Source: Massariosphaeria phaeospora (lineage: Eukaryota; Ascomycota; Dothideomycetes; Pleosporales). From it: a stretch of DNA of 64,000 bases. Under the pieces are notes generated by a model. That model made no database searches. It was not told where the DNA came from and saw only the letters and a list, made by a program, of their open reading frames with translations. Location of the stretch: NCBI GenBank assembly GCA_011032825.1, contig JAADJZ010000005.1:5001-69000 (forward strand). The letters run 5' to 3'. Positions 1-10,057 of the stretch are shown here, piece after piece (within the stretch, counting starts at the first letter, position 1; the number at the start of each line of letters is the position of its first letter). Made by a program: the position numbers and the translations under genes.

Positions 1-376
1 CCTATAGACTTAGAAAGTAAAGTTATTGCTATATAGTATATATAGCTTATAACTCTAGAAGTTTAGTTAAGAAAAGCTATAGAAAAAGAGTTATATAAAA
101 ATAGATATAGTATAGTATTAAAAATCTAACTAAATTAAAGAATAAGGCTTTTAAGTAACTAGAACCAAAAAACATATTCTTTAATTTAATTAGATTTTTG
201 TCTAATTAATAGCAGGGTATAGCTATGTTTAGTAACTAGTTTTCTATACTATATTAGGTATAATCTATAACACAGGCTAATTAAGTACATTACAAAGACT
301 ATATAGGTTAATCAAATATTATTACAAATATTCAGAGTTTATATAATATCTTATCTACTCTAGTTAGTAAATAATT
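1..376. other. AT-rich DNA without a gene
   Basis: Strongly AT-rich sequence at the left edge with no reading frame worth calling. It abuts the 147-bp satellite. The composition fits RIP-type or otherwise decayed repeat DNA. There is no telomeric TTAGGG array. Confidence 0.6.
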
Positions 377-1252
377 TAGAAAGTTCTAATAGAGAAAGAA
401 CTTGGCGAAAAGAGTAAGAACAATTCTAGTCCTCTCTAGCTACACTAAACAGGCTGCGCCCTTTGAGATGGCAATTTCAGAATAATTGTTCTTCCACTTG
501 TTCGCGTACAGTCTTCAAAGAAGTAGAAAGTTCTAATAGAGAAAGAACTTGGCGAAAAGAGTAAGAACAATTCTAGTCCTCTCTAGCTACACTAAACAGG
601 CTGCGCCCTTTGAGATGGCAATTTCAGAATAATTGTTCTTCCACTTGTTCGCGTGCAGTCTTCAAAGAAGTAGAAAGTTCTAATAGAGAAAGAACTTGGC
701 GAAAAGAGTAAGAACAATTCTAGTCCTCTCTAGCTACACTAAACAGGCTGCGCCCTTTGAGATGGCAATTTCAGAATAATTGTTCTTCCACTTGTTCGCG
801 TGCAGTCTTCAAAGAAGTAGAAAGTTCTAATAGAGAAAGAACTTGGCGAAAAGAGTAAGAACAATTCTAGTCCTCTCTAGCTACACTAAACAGGCTACGC
901 TCTTTGAGATGGCAATTTCAGAATAATTGTTCTTCCACTTGTTCGCGTGCAGTCTTCAAAGAAGTAGAAAGTTCTAATAGAGAAAGAACTTGGCGAAAAG
1001 AGTAAGAACAATTCTAGTCCTCTCTAGCTACACTAAACAGGCTACGCTCTTTGAGATGGCAATTTCAGAATAATTGTTCTTCCACTTGTTCGCGTGCAGT
1101 CTTCAAAGAAGTAGAAAGTTCTAATAGAGAAAGAACTTGGCGAAAAGAGTAAGAACAATTCTAGTCCTCTCTAGCTACACTAAACAGGCTACGCTCTTTG
1201 AGATGGCAATTTCAGAATAATTGTTCTTCTACTTGTTCGCGTGCAGTCTTTA
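377..1252. repeat. Six-copy 147-bp tandem satellite
   Basis: Six near-identical head-to-tail units start at 377, 524, 671, 818, 965 and 1112, a constant period of 147 bp. The last copy ends where homology breaks off near 1252. Each unit carries an imperfect inverted repeat (AAGAACAATT near its start, AATTGTTCTT near its end). Copies 1-3 read GCTGCGCCC and copies 4-6 read GCTACGCTC, so the array contains two sub-variants that differ by transitions. No coding frame is conserved across units. The period equals the length of nucleosome-core DNA; whether that matters is unknown. Confidence 0.95.
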
Positions 1253-1479
1253 GAACCTGTGTGTCCGGCGAACTTATAAAGTACGTTATATTAAAATATA
1301 AAATTGTAGAAGTCTATGCCAAATTAACTTATACCTACGCTAAAACGTTTTAGCGTAGGTATAGGTTAAGTTAGCACTAGAGTCTTACGTAAGTTAACTT
1401 AACTTTAACTTAACTTATACTTATTTACTACTCTACATGCGCTTTCTATTTCTCTAGGCATTCTAGAATAAGCTAGATG
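1253..1479. other. AT-rich spacer with a perfect palindrome
   Basis: AT-rich DNA between the satellite and a degraded hAT copy. It has repeated AACTTAACTT-like steps and a 34-bp perfect palindrome at 1330-1363 (separate entry). No gene is visible. Confidence 0.6.
1330..1363. repeat. 34-bp perfect palindrome
   Basis: The left half TATACCTACGCTAAAAC is followed directly by its exact reverse complement with no spacer. Imperfect symmetry extends a few bases further on both sides (AACT... / ...AGTT). It could be two abutting transposon ends or a hairpin-closed excision scar. Function is unknown. Confidence 0.85.
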
Positions 1480-2170
1480 CTTACTTTAATAAAGCTTAAG
1501 AAACTAATCGCCTTGTGCTAGCGCTTTTCTAGAAGCGAGCATTTATTAAAGCCAAATACCTACGCTTTTTACGTATAGCAGTTGATATACTTTCTATACC
1601 TACTATAAGCTCTAAGCTAAAGAGAATCTTTAGCTAAGCTAGCTTCTATGTTATAGCGCATAAAAATCGAATACTTAAGGCTACACTAGAGGCTTTACTT
1701 TGCCTACAAAACTAAAGCAAATTAGAGCTCGTAGATGTTTCTAACTACTACGAGGCGCTACGGAGCACCTATTTTGCTATTAACAAAGATTACTTTTTTG
1801 TACGTAATCTCTCTACATGCGATAAGTTAATTGCTAGCGAAGTACTATTTTAAGAGAATTAAAGCGACAACGATAGCTACACTCGTTTTTATAGGCAATA
1901 AGCAATTTTATTTAATTAGGCAATCAATATATAGTGTAGATAGCTAGCAACAATTAAGCGCTAGGTTAACGATCGTATACTAACACTAGGTAGCGAAATC
2001 TCGCTTCGAAGGCTATTAATAGACTCTGTAGGATTAACCTTTTAGACTATGCAGATATCTAGCCTATACAAGTTACTATAGGCGGGATATCCGACTTGGC
2101 GCCCATAGAAATCTCCGGAGGTTGCCCATGGGCGAATGGAGGATTCCTTCTCCATTCATGCCGAACGCTG
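1480..2170 (+). mobile_element. RIP-degraded 3' end of a hAT element
   Basis: This stretch is a mutated copy of about 9700-10365, which encodes a hAT C-terminal dimerisation region plus its 3' flank. Differences are overwhelmingly C-to-T and G-to-A. For example ATACCCACGCC has become ATACCTACGCT, and CCAGAG has become CTAAAG. The reading frame is destroyed by stops. Both copies stop matching at exactly the same sequence (CCGAACGCTG, ending at 2170 and 10365), so that is probably the true right end of the element. Read from the outside, it begins with CAGCG, compatible with hAT termini. The left part is missing or too mutated to align by eye. Confidence 0.8.
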
Positions 2171-2770
2171 TCACGTGCGTGTTTGGGACAGCTCTTTCCC
2201 TTCATGGATGTTTACCCCACCCAACAAAATCAAAGATTTGCGCGAGCTGACTGTGGCGAGCCTCTGTCTGATAGCTTACGTCAGAATTAAATCGTCTTTG
2301 TGATGTTGAATAAGAAGCTAGATATTGCATGAACATTCTGTTCAGGCCGAGGACCTCTACTTCGACTGCCTAAGATGGGAAACCAACACTGTCATGCGCA
2401 TCCCATTTGAAGCAGCGGAAGAGTTGTATTTAAAATAAACACGCGGCCGCACGCTGTAGAAGACCTAAAGGTTACATCCTGACGTGTGATCCTGTGTACG
2501 GACACGGAGCTCCGATCGAATGCTTGAGATTGCCTAATGCTAAGATGAAAGACATGCGCAGATTACTATGCACCCCTGTACATTTAATTATTATTCCGTT
2601 GCCTCTTGCCCTGTATCACATCAGAATGACAGAGATGCAATAGGGCTCAAGTGGCAGTACGGAGGCATTTCAAATCCCGTGTATCGACGCTATAGCTCTC
2701 TGTAGCCTGGCCGCCACCAATCAAAATATCACTGCAAATGATGTACTTAGAACTATATAGCACGATGACG
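2171..2770. other. Unassigned region, possible terminal exon
   Basis: Single-copy-looking sequence between the hAT relic and the UstYa pseudogene. A short open stretch on the plus strand at 2340-2438 (ending TAA, containing YFDCLRWETN) reads like the last exon of a gene, but no upstream exon or family could be recognised. Nothing else is supported. Confidence 0.25.
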
Positions 2771-3545
2771 CTAGTCCTCTAGCTGAATATGACCATTTAC
2801 CAAGCCTCGTGCCAAAAACCCGGTGGCGTTGAACACCCTTCGTGGCTCAACGTAGTTCTTGAGAGCTTCGAAGTCGCGACACTCTCGCACAAAATCGGTA
2901 CCCAGGAATTCATGTTCCCCAGCTTTTGCAGATTCCACTGTCGTATCTGCGGAGCACGTCAGGCCTTGCTGAAGGTAGTCAAAACAATGCGCCACATGCG
3001 ACGCGCGATCCTTCCCAAAGTCGAAGACTTGGAGCTCTTCAGAAGGTGCATAATAAGCGCGTCTTAAGAGATAAAGGCAGTGGAGCTGGTGAAAGACCGT
3101 GGGTATAGAAGTAGTGGGCGCTATACCGCTTTCTCTAAAATAGCCGAGTCCGTCTTTATAAATAAGTTAGTGAATCAATGGGGGGATATCATGCACTTAC
3201 TAGGAATCAGAAAGTCCCAGATGGGCTACGATAACTCTTCTATGGTCTCGCCCTGTGGGGGAGGGTTCAAGAATGGCGAGGAAGAAGTGAAAACGTGTGG
3301 AATCTTTGAAAGCGGGATTCTTGACGCCACGCCTTCGAGTACGCTTTCATGAATGTTCCGTTGCGTGTAGAGTACTCCGACCATGAATCCTATAGCAACA
3401 GGGAAGAGAAACCCAAAAGTAACTAAAATGTACCGAAGTTTCTCTTGTAGGGGGGACTAGAACGCGTTCTAAGGCAATCCAGTCGACTGAGAACCATGCT
3501 CCGTTTCAGCGAGTTGTTGGTAGTTATTATGATCTTTCAATCTCC
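2771..3545 (-). pseudogene. UstYa-family (DUF3328) oxidase-like pseudogene
   Basis: UstYa-type proteins are membrane-anchored oxidases that cyclise or oxidise peptides in fungal RiPP and cyclopeptide (mycotoxin) clusters. Here exon 2 (3153 to 2771) carries both family signatures, HQLHCLY and HVAHC, with expected spacing. Exon 1 (about 3545 to 3201) encodes a hydrophobic anchor (YILVTFGFLF...) and the linker to a conserved tryptophan segment. A 47-nt intron (3200 to 3154) has GTAAGT, CTAAC and AAG, and joining keeps phase. Three in-frame TAG codons (complement of 3226-3228, 3457-3459 and 3469-3471) break exon 1, and no clear start ATG was found. The gene is therefore dead as it stands. It lies next to a truncated carboxylesterase and upstream of transposons. 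Family assignment is confident; the exact 5' end is not. Confidence 0.8.
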
Positions 3546-4197
3546 ACGAGGGAACCAGCTTCGCACGTTCGTGCAGTCCTCCTACATGGCGTTCACATGT
3601 GTGATTGTGTGACTTGTTGCACATAGTTCGAAGGTATCACATTTTGGTCGCAAGTGGCTCTCTTTATAGACAATAATGTATGATTTCAATGATAGGCATT
3701 ATATGTCTATGCGACACAGTCTTGTGGATTTCCACAGTAGACTGTTTGCGTTTGCCCTTCAGCCAATGTCAGTCCACTATCATGCGGCGTAGTCAATTCC
3801 ATATTTACCGACTCAATTTGTTGGCGCTTGGTGAATGCGTCTGATTGGTCTGGCGGACAGCAAGGATTGCTTTGGGACTGCGTGTTCCATCACAACAGGT
3901 ATAGTAGCATGTAAGATTGCGGCGTTAGAAGGCCAAACGAAAAGGGGCCGTAAAGTGAGGGGCTACAACGAATAGGACAGCATTAGTAACAACGAATATC
4001 GCACATCATGTTCCAATGTGGCAAGCGCCGATCTCTTTCCGCTTATGTTCACCGGCCAATGTGGTGTAACGTCGTTAAACGCAGCTTGCACCCCGAGTCC
4101 CCGACGCTTCAAAACTTGCTTCCCCGCCTCATCATGTCTTCTGACTTCACTCCCGAGAATAGCCCACCCTTACGACACTGATTCCTATAGGCGAGCT
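3546..4197. other. Intergenic region between divergent gene relics
   Basis: Sequence between the UstYa pseudogene (minus) and the carboxylesterase fragment (plus). No convincing ORF. It would be the shared divergent promoter of the two genes; no specific binding site was recognised. Confidence 0.5.
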
Positions 4198-4666
4198 ATG
4201 CCCAGAATTGGTACAACTATTTGCCTAGGAATGGGGGCAATCATATTTGGTTTACTAGCTATTTGCTTGGACTCACTGCAGCACCTTCTCCTGCGGAAGG
4301 CTGTAGCCTATGGGTTCGACTTGCCCCGCACACTCCGCCCGCAACCTGTTGTTTTCGACCATGAGAAACATATTCAATACATCGGCAGTCGTTCATTACA
4401 CGTTGAGCACTTCCAAAATATCTTTTATGGAGAAGATACGACGGGTGAAAATCGATTTGCACCTCCAATTCCAGTACGGCATGCGAAGGGTTCAGTACTT
4501 GACGCTACGCAATCGGGTGCTTGGTGTCCCCAAGGTACTGGGGATGTGCTTCCTTTCACGAGTCAAATCCTGAATGTGAGCGAGAATTGTTTGAGCTTGA
4601 GAGTTGCCCGATCATGGGGCACCAAGCCAGATGCTAAGTTACCAGTGATGGTCTGGATCAGACTTG
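4198..4666 (+). pseudogene. Type B carboxylesterase, N-terminal fragment cut off at a repeat junction
   Basis: From the ATG at 4198 the frame encodes a hydrophobic signal or anchor segment. It is followed by the N-terminal part of a type B carboxylesterase/lipase fold: the FYGEDTTGENRF strand, the VSENCLSL motif and the PVMVWI strand. The family continues with HGGG and, about 80 residues later, the catalytic serine; both are absent. Immediately after VMVWI the sequence becomes subterminal repeats of the hAT element (AATCCGTCC/GGACGGATT), and the frame ends by chance at 4695. The gene is therefore truncated by transposon insertion or a deletion at the junction. The missing C-terminal half was not recognised elsewhere in the window. 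An in-frame upstream ATG (4018) would add about 60 unlikely residues. Confidence 0.75.
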
Positions 4667-5374
4667 TCAACAATCCGTCCGGATTGACAGATTGATTGGA
4701 CGGATTGATTAATAAGCAATCCGTCCAATCAATCCGAGACCTTGATTACTAGCAATCCATTCAATCTAGAGGTCCCAGATTGATTGGACGGATTGTTTTC
4801 GGATTGATTGTTTTGCGTACAAAAGTCCTTCAAGATTCTAGGTGCTAATAGCTAGCGGAGGCGTAAAAATATAAAATATAATATACTCTCCAGTTCGAAT
4901 CCCGTAAAATTACTTTCTCGCCCTCGCTCAATCGGCCGTATTAGGCCTAGCTGCCCCAGAAAATCGATTACGCCGCCCCGAAATATCTCGCGACCTAAGA
5001 TTTTCGACGCGCCAAGATTAACGCGCACTTACTACGTTCGCCTACACCTACAAAAGTACGTATGTTTATCGCAATTTTTCGCCCAAACTAACCTCGCAGA
5101 TGAATTAGCAGCTTAATGAAGTATTTAGGCAGGTCCTTGACTCCTAGTCTACGCAAAACGCTGCCGGCGCAGCTTCCTCGTACTAGGCAACTGATGCACA
5201 GTTAACATCTAACGCGCTACTCAATCTCGATTCTCTCGCTGTCTCTGCTTCCGCCGACGATAATAAAGACTATGAAAGTTTTGTTTAGTCGCGCGTACCT
5301 AATTTACAGAAGCCTTAATACGCTGCTAAACGTGCCTTAACAAGCTAAGTTTTTTAATACGGCTAGCGCGTATA

Positions 5375-5418
5375 CCCTGCTGCCCGGCCGTCCGAGCCGC
5401 CCGGCCGTTCGAGCCACC
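5375..5418 (+). repeat. Left 44-bp TIR of Fot1-A
   Basis: Exact reverse complement of 7452-7495. It begins CCCTGCTGCCC directly after a TA dinucleotide and contains a duplicated 17-bp motif. Confidence 0.95.
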
Positions 5419-5464
5419 CCACCAAAACAACAACCAGACTTCAACACGCGATAAATCTATCAAT

Positions 5465-7342
5465 ATGAGCTCAATTGAGGCAGCGATTGCAGCGATCGAA
5501 TCGCTAGAACCAGGAGAACAGTTCAGCTATCGTCAAGTTGCAGCAGAGTATCACTGTAACCGTACAACGCTCGCGCGGAGGCATCAAGGCATTGCAGGCT
5601 CACGCAGTACTATGGCAGAAAACCAGCAAGCGCTCCACCCCCAGCAAGAGCAGGAGCTCTTACGCTATATTGAGCGCCTTACAAGGCAAGGCCTGCCTCC
5701 CTCACGGCCTATGATACGACGCTTTGCTTCGGAGATCGCGAAAAAAGAGCTTGGAAAAGGCTGGGTTGATCGATATATCCAGCGCCACGACGTCCATCTT
5801 ATCTCACGCTGGACCACCGGCATCGATCGCTCGCGCCACCAGCCTGACTCTCTATCAAAGTATAGCCTCTACTTCGAGCTTCTGCGCAGCAAGCTCAGCC
5901 AATACGATATCGAGCCTCGTAATATGTACAATATGGATGAGAAGGGCTGCATGCTAGGAATACTCACTCGCTCAAAGCGGGTGTTCAGCAGGAGGCTATA
6001 TGAGGAGGGGAAGATCAAGGCTCACATCCAGGATGGCAATCGGGAGTGGATAACGCTGCTGGCCTGCATATGCGCTGATGGATCAGCCCTCGCGCCTGCG
6101 CTGATATATCAATCAGCCTCAGGCTCGATACAGGACACCTGGCTGCAGGCTCTAAGGCCCGAGGATCGAGTATATATATCCTCCTCACCTTCTGGCTGGA
6201 CAAACAACGATATAGGACTATCCTGGCTCAAACAAGTATTTGATCGATCTACGAAGGAGAAGGCAGGGCGGAGCTATCGATTACTGATCCTTGATGGCCA
6301 TGGATCTCATCTCACGATGGATTTTATCGAGTACTGCGATCGGAATAGAATCCTCCTTGCAGTATACCCCCCTCATTCAACTCACACCCTCCAGCCGCTT
6401 GACGTCGTTATGTTTAAGCCATTCTCAACAGCCTACTCAAACCAGGTAGCTGCTTTCATGGAGAGGTGCCAAGGGCTTACTTCTATGAGTAAGAGAGACT
6501 TTTATTCTATGTTTATGGCTGCCTGGGAGGCCTCGTTCAAGAAAGAGACTATACTCAAGGCTTTTGAGGCAACTGGCCTCTCACCTCTTAACCCAGAGGT
6601 GATACTCAAACGATTCAATCAGCCAGCTCAATTAGGCCAATCAAGTGATAGCGACTCCTCAGCCTTGAGCGCCTCTAACTGGCGGAAAACTAAGCGCCTT
6701 CTACGCCAGGTAGTGCACGATAGGAGTGATCCACGAGCTCAAAAGCTCAGCCGAGCCTTCCATTCTATCTCAGTTCAGAAAAGCCTTCTTACAAACGAGG
6801 CTCAAGGCCTTATGCAAGCTCTCATTAATGAGAGGCAGCGTAGAAAGCGAGGCAAGGCTCTGCCTCTAGAGGCAGAGGAGGAGTATCACGGTGGAGCTAA
6901 ATTCTAGTCCCCAAGGAAGGTGAAGGAGGCACGTGATCGCCAGGTTCAACAAGGGCTTGAAGAAGAGCAACTACAACACCAAAGAGCTGAGGCAGCTCGC
7001 GTACGTGAAGTGAAAAAGCAGGAGAAGCTTCAGGCAGCTCAACAGAAGCGTGCAGCAAGGGCAGCAGCTCAAATAATAAAGCAGAAGGAGAAGGCTCGTA
7101 AGGCTGCTGATCGAGCCTCACGACAGGCAGCTCGTAGGACTCAACAACGACTCCAGCAAGCTCAAAAAACTGCCCAAAGAGGCAAGAGGAGAGACCTCAA
7201 GGCAGCTACTAAGGCAGGCTCAAAAAAGAGAGCAGCTGCGCAGCCTCAGAGTGGTGATGATGCCTCAGGTGCTGCAGCAGGCCCACCACCATCTCAATCA
7301 CGACACGGCCGAGCAATCAAGCTCCCAGCTAAATATAGATAG
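5465..7342 (+). pseudogene. Fot1-type DDD transposase with one nonsense codon
   Basis: Cut-and-paste transposase of the Tc1/mariner-Pogo group. N-terminal helix-turn-helix domains (FSYRQVAAEYHCNRTTLARR, then a CENP-B-like segment to about residue 115) precede a DDE_1 catalytic domain. The three acidic sites are visible at YNMDEKG, LLILDGHGSH and LQPLDV. A basic, Gln/Ala-rich coiled tail follows. Frame and length match the intact relative at 19919-21778, except that codon 6905-6907 is TAG where the relative has TGG (context HGGA.F*SPRKV). The frame is open again from there to 7342. The catalytic domain is complete before the stop, so a truncated protein could still form. One G-to-A change explains the break. 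Confidence 0.9.
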
Positions 7343-7451
7343 CTATATATATCAATTAATACCTATAGAACTCAACTCTAGAATATATCGCGATAATAGC
7401 TATTGTTCGTAGCTCTACAGCCTCAAGTTAAGCTGCTGTTTTGGTGTTCAG

Positions 7452-7495
7452 GGTGGCTCGAACGGCCGGGCGGCTCGGACGGCCGGGCAGCAGGG
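7452..7495 (-). repeat. Right 44-bp TIR of Fot1-A
   Basis: Exact reverse complement of 5375-5418, followed by the TA target duplication at 7496-7497. Confidence 0.95.
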
Positions 7496-7499
7496 TACC

Positions 7500-9640
7500 A
7501 TCGCAAGCATGAGGCGCTGTATTAGCTGTGCAAATACTGCCATATACACAAGCAAAACGAGTTGTTTGAGGTAGCAACTTTAACCTCTGCTATCCATCGG
7601 CACCTCGAGGCGCGGCGACCTAGCCACGGAGTCAGCAAAGATGGCCCAATTCGGTTTAAAAAAGAGGCATCTATTATCTCTGCTCTACAGCGACAGGGCG
7701 TTGATATGAGTCAAGAGGTAGCAAACGCCGTCGCCGATACCTTTTCGGCGCCCGCTTTTCAGCAGGCGCTTATCGAGTGGGTGGCTGCTAATAACCAAGC
7801 TCTGCGCGTTGTAGAGGTGCCTGCCTTTCGAGATATAATCAAGGCTGCTAATCCGCTCGCTGAGCGCGTTTTGTAGAGCAGCTACAACACTCTCCGGTCG
7901 CACATTATAGATAAATACAACGCCTACCTACCCGCCGTCGTAAGCTACATAAAGGCAGCCAAATCCGCTATACACGTATTCTTTAACAACTGGACTTTAT
8001 ACAGCGGCAACCGCGCTATTACTAGAATCTGCGTACACTATTTGAACGCAGCGGGTTAACAAGTAGATTACTTCCTTAGCCTGCCGACGCTATCGGGCAA
8101 CTACTTTGGTTCAAATATCGCAGCAATTGTGAGCTCAACTCTCTACTAGTTTTATATACGAAAAGAAGCCTTAGGTTACTTTGTGCTTAATAACGCAACA
8201 AACAACAATACTACTGTCAACGAGCTAGCAGAAGAGTACAGCTTTAACCTAAGCCACTGGAGATTGCGCTGCAGCTGCCATATACTCAATCTCGCTGCCT
8301 AAAACGTTATCTTTGGCTAGAATCGCGACGCGTTTAAGAACTCGCAAGAGAATTTAGTAGTACGTATTGCTCTTTTCTTTTCTGCCGCCGTCTTTTGCGC
8401 AGCACCTGCTAACTCGCCCTAAGCAGAGGAACAGTACATAAACGAGTAGCGCAAAGCTAGCCCGCTAGGCGTACTGTTTAACGTTATCGCCTCAATCTGT
8501 ACGCCGCAGGCGCGCGAGCTTTTAGAGAAATACTAGCGAGATAAGGCAACGTCGCTAAATCTCACGAACTTTACGCTAAAAGAACTCAAAAAGCTAGTTA
8601 AAACTCGCTGGAACTTTTACTACGATACGTTTGAGCGCGCCGTCGACTTTAAGGTGCCTCTAGACGATTATATAGGCTACAAAATCGGCAAGAGCAACTG
8701 CCTCGCAAACCGACAGCGATCTCGAGCGGGAGCTCGCTTTCCGGAGGCCAGCTAGCTACGCCTGTATATACGTAAGAGAGGGCTTACTAGCAGAGATTAG
8801 GCTACTATTACTAAGTATATCGAGTTGCTCAAGCCTTTTAAAGAGGCGACTAGCTAGCTCGAAAGTCAAGGCAAGGCTGGTCGCTACGGCGCGATTTGGG
8901 AGGTTATCCCTACGTTTGAGTGGCTCCTCGCTACGCTACAGGCTCAACAGGATCGCTTAGAAGCAGTAGATTACAACGATCCTAACGCGCCTAAAGATCA
9001 CGTCAAAACAAACCTCAATCTCGCTATTAGTAAGCTGGAAAAATACTACGCCAAATTCAAAGACGCTCCGGCGTATTACTGTGCCCTACGCTTCTACCTA
9101 GCGTACAAAAACTTCATCGATACTGCCTGGCGAGTACTCGCCGAATACGATAACGTAGATAGCTCTTATCCCCGCGAGAGGTAGCTAGAGGCAAACAACA
9201 AAAGCTTTCAATTACTTTAGGCAGGCGCTAAGCTAGCATCTAAAATCGCCGCCGCCAATTCAGCTACGCCGCCGCCTGCTAAGCGGCAACGTTTTGACTA
9301 CGCTGTCAACTGTACTAAGTTTATGCTAGCCTCTATAAGAGAGGCGGAGATTGCGGAGAAGATTACTAACGAGTATAAGCTCTAGAGCGCGGAGAAACTA
9401 ATTGATCTAGCTCACAAGCTTGCTCAGCTGCCAATTGCCTACTAGTTGTCAAAAGAGCATTAATACCCTGTTTTGGCGCGGTTTGCTATGAATATATTGA
9501 GTATTCCAGCCTTAGCAGCCGATTGTGAGAGGACTTTTAGTGAATTGGCTAATCTTTTAGGCGTACGGAGACTCAATATGAGGCCAGATTTACTATCCGC
9601 TTTACAGAGCCTCCGATCCTGGAAACGCCTTGGGATTGAG
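7500..9640 (+). pseudogene. hAT-A transposase, multiply interrupted
   Basis: Continuous plus-strand homology to a hAT transposase: end of the BED zinc finger, the AFRDIIKAANP segment, a degraded catalytic core, the conserved LEKYYAKFKDAPAYY region and the C-terminal dimerisation motif MNILSIPALAADCERTFS. I counted about 16 in-frame stops between 7874 and 9465; all are TAG or TAA and none is TGA. Very few indels are needed to follow the frame, so damage is by substitution, as expected for RIP. The first 100 codons and the last 60 are nearly clean, so mutation density is uneven along the element. Confidence 0.75.
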
Positions 9641-10057
9641 CGCTTTAAAACGCCTTACAAACCTACGAACACGTACGATATCACTATCCATGAGATCGAC
9701 GAATATATTGTGCCAGCGCTCTTCTGGAGGCGAGCATCTATCAAGGCCAAATACCCACGCCTCTCACGTATGGCGGTTGATATACTCTCTATACCTGCCA
9801 TGAGCTCTGAGCCAGAGAGAATCTTCAGCCAAGCTGGCCTCCGTGTTATAGCGCATCGAAATCGGATGCTCGAGGCCACACTAGAGGCTTCACTTTGCCT
9901 ACAAAACTGGGGCAAATCAGGGCTCGTAGATGTCTCCAACCACTACGAGGCGCTACGGGGCACCTACCTTGCTATTGACGAGGATTACCCCCCTGTACGT
10001 GATCTCTCTACATGCGATGAGTCAATTGCTGGCGGAGTACTGTTTCAAGAGGATTGA
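9473..10057 (+). pseudogene. Open frame with two successive hAT dimerisation motifs
   Basis: One 194-codon open frame joins two independent hAT C-terminal dimerisation regions. The first is MNILSIPALAADCERTFS (about residues 6-55). The second is VDILSIPAMSSEPERIFS (about 102-150), followed by CLQNWGKSG. Ordinary hAT transposases have one such region at the end. The second corresponds to the degraded copy at 1480-1850, and the first to the end of hAT-A. The simplest reading is an in-frame junction between two different hAT elements near 9660, made by insertion or recombination. There is no sign of a complete gene, so I treat it as a fragment. Confidence 0.7.

Larger units (their letters stand above)
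5375..7495 (+). mobile_element. Fot1/Pogo-like DNA transposon (Fot1-A), nested
   Basis: A 2121-bp element with 44-bp terminal inverted repeats (5375-5418 and 7452-7495) that match perfectly by eye, flanked by TA at 5373-5374 and 7496-7497. It contains one transposase gene. It sits inside the BED zinc-finger codons of the older hAT-A element: removing it and one TA restores a continuous frame across the finger. Each inverted repeat contains two tandem copies of GCCCGGCCGTYCGAGCC, probably the transposase binding site. Confidence 0.95.
4667..9660 (+). mobile_element. Degenerate hAT element (hAT-A) with a nested Fot1 element
   Basis: The left part (4667-4820) holds multiple direct and inverted copies of GATTGGACGGATTG and related words, typical of hAT subterminal repeats. 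A BED zinc finger (around 5351-5374 joined to 7498-7600, with CKYC and HL...H) is interrupted by Fot1-A. The transposase core runs to about 9640 and ends in a hAT C-terminal dimerisation motif. The central part (7870-9470) has many in-frame TAG and TAA codons and looks RIP-mutated. No clean 8-bp target duplication could be matched, so outer limits are approximate. Confidence 0.7.

Noticed and set aside
377..1252. CRISPR-like regular array
   Set aside because: The 147-bp units are contiguous satellite copies with no unique spacers, and this is a eukaryotic sequence.
2789..3352. Plus-strand frames of 60-92 codons
   Set aside because: They overlap the UstYa pseudogene, whose minus-strand motifs and intron explain the open frames.
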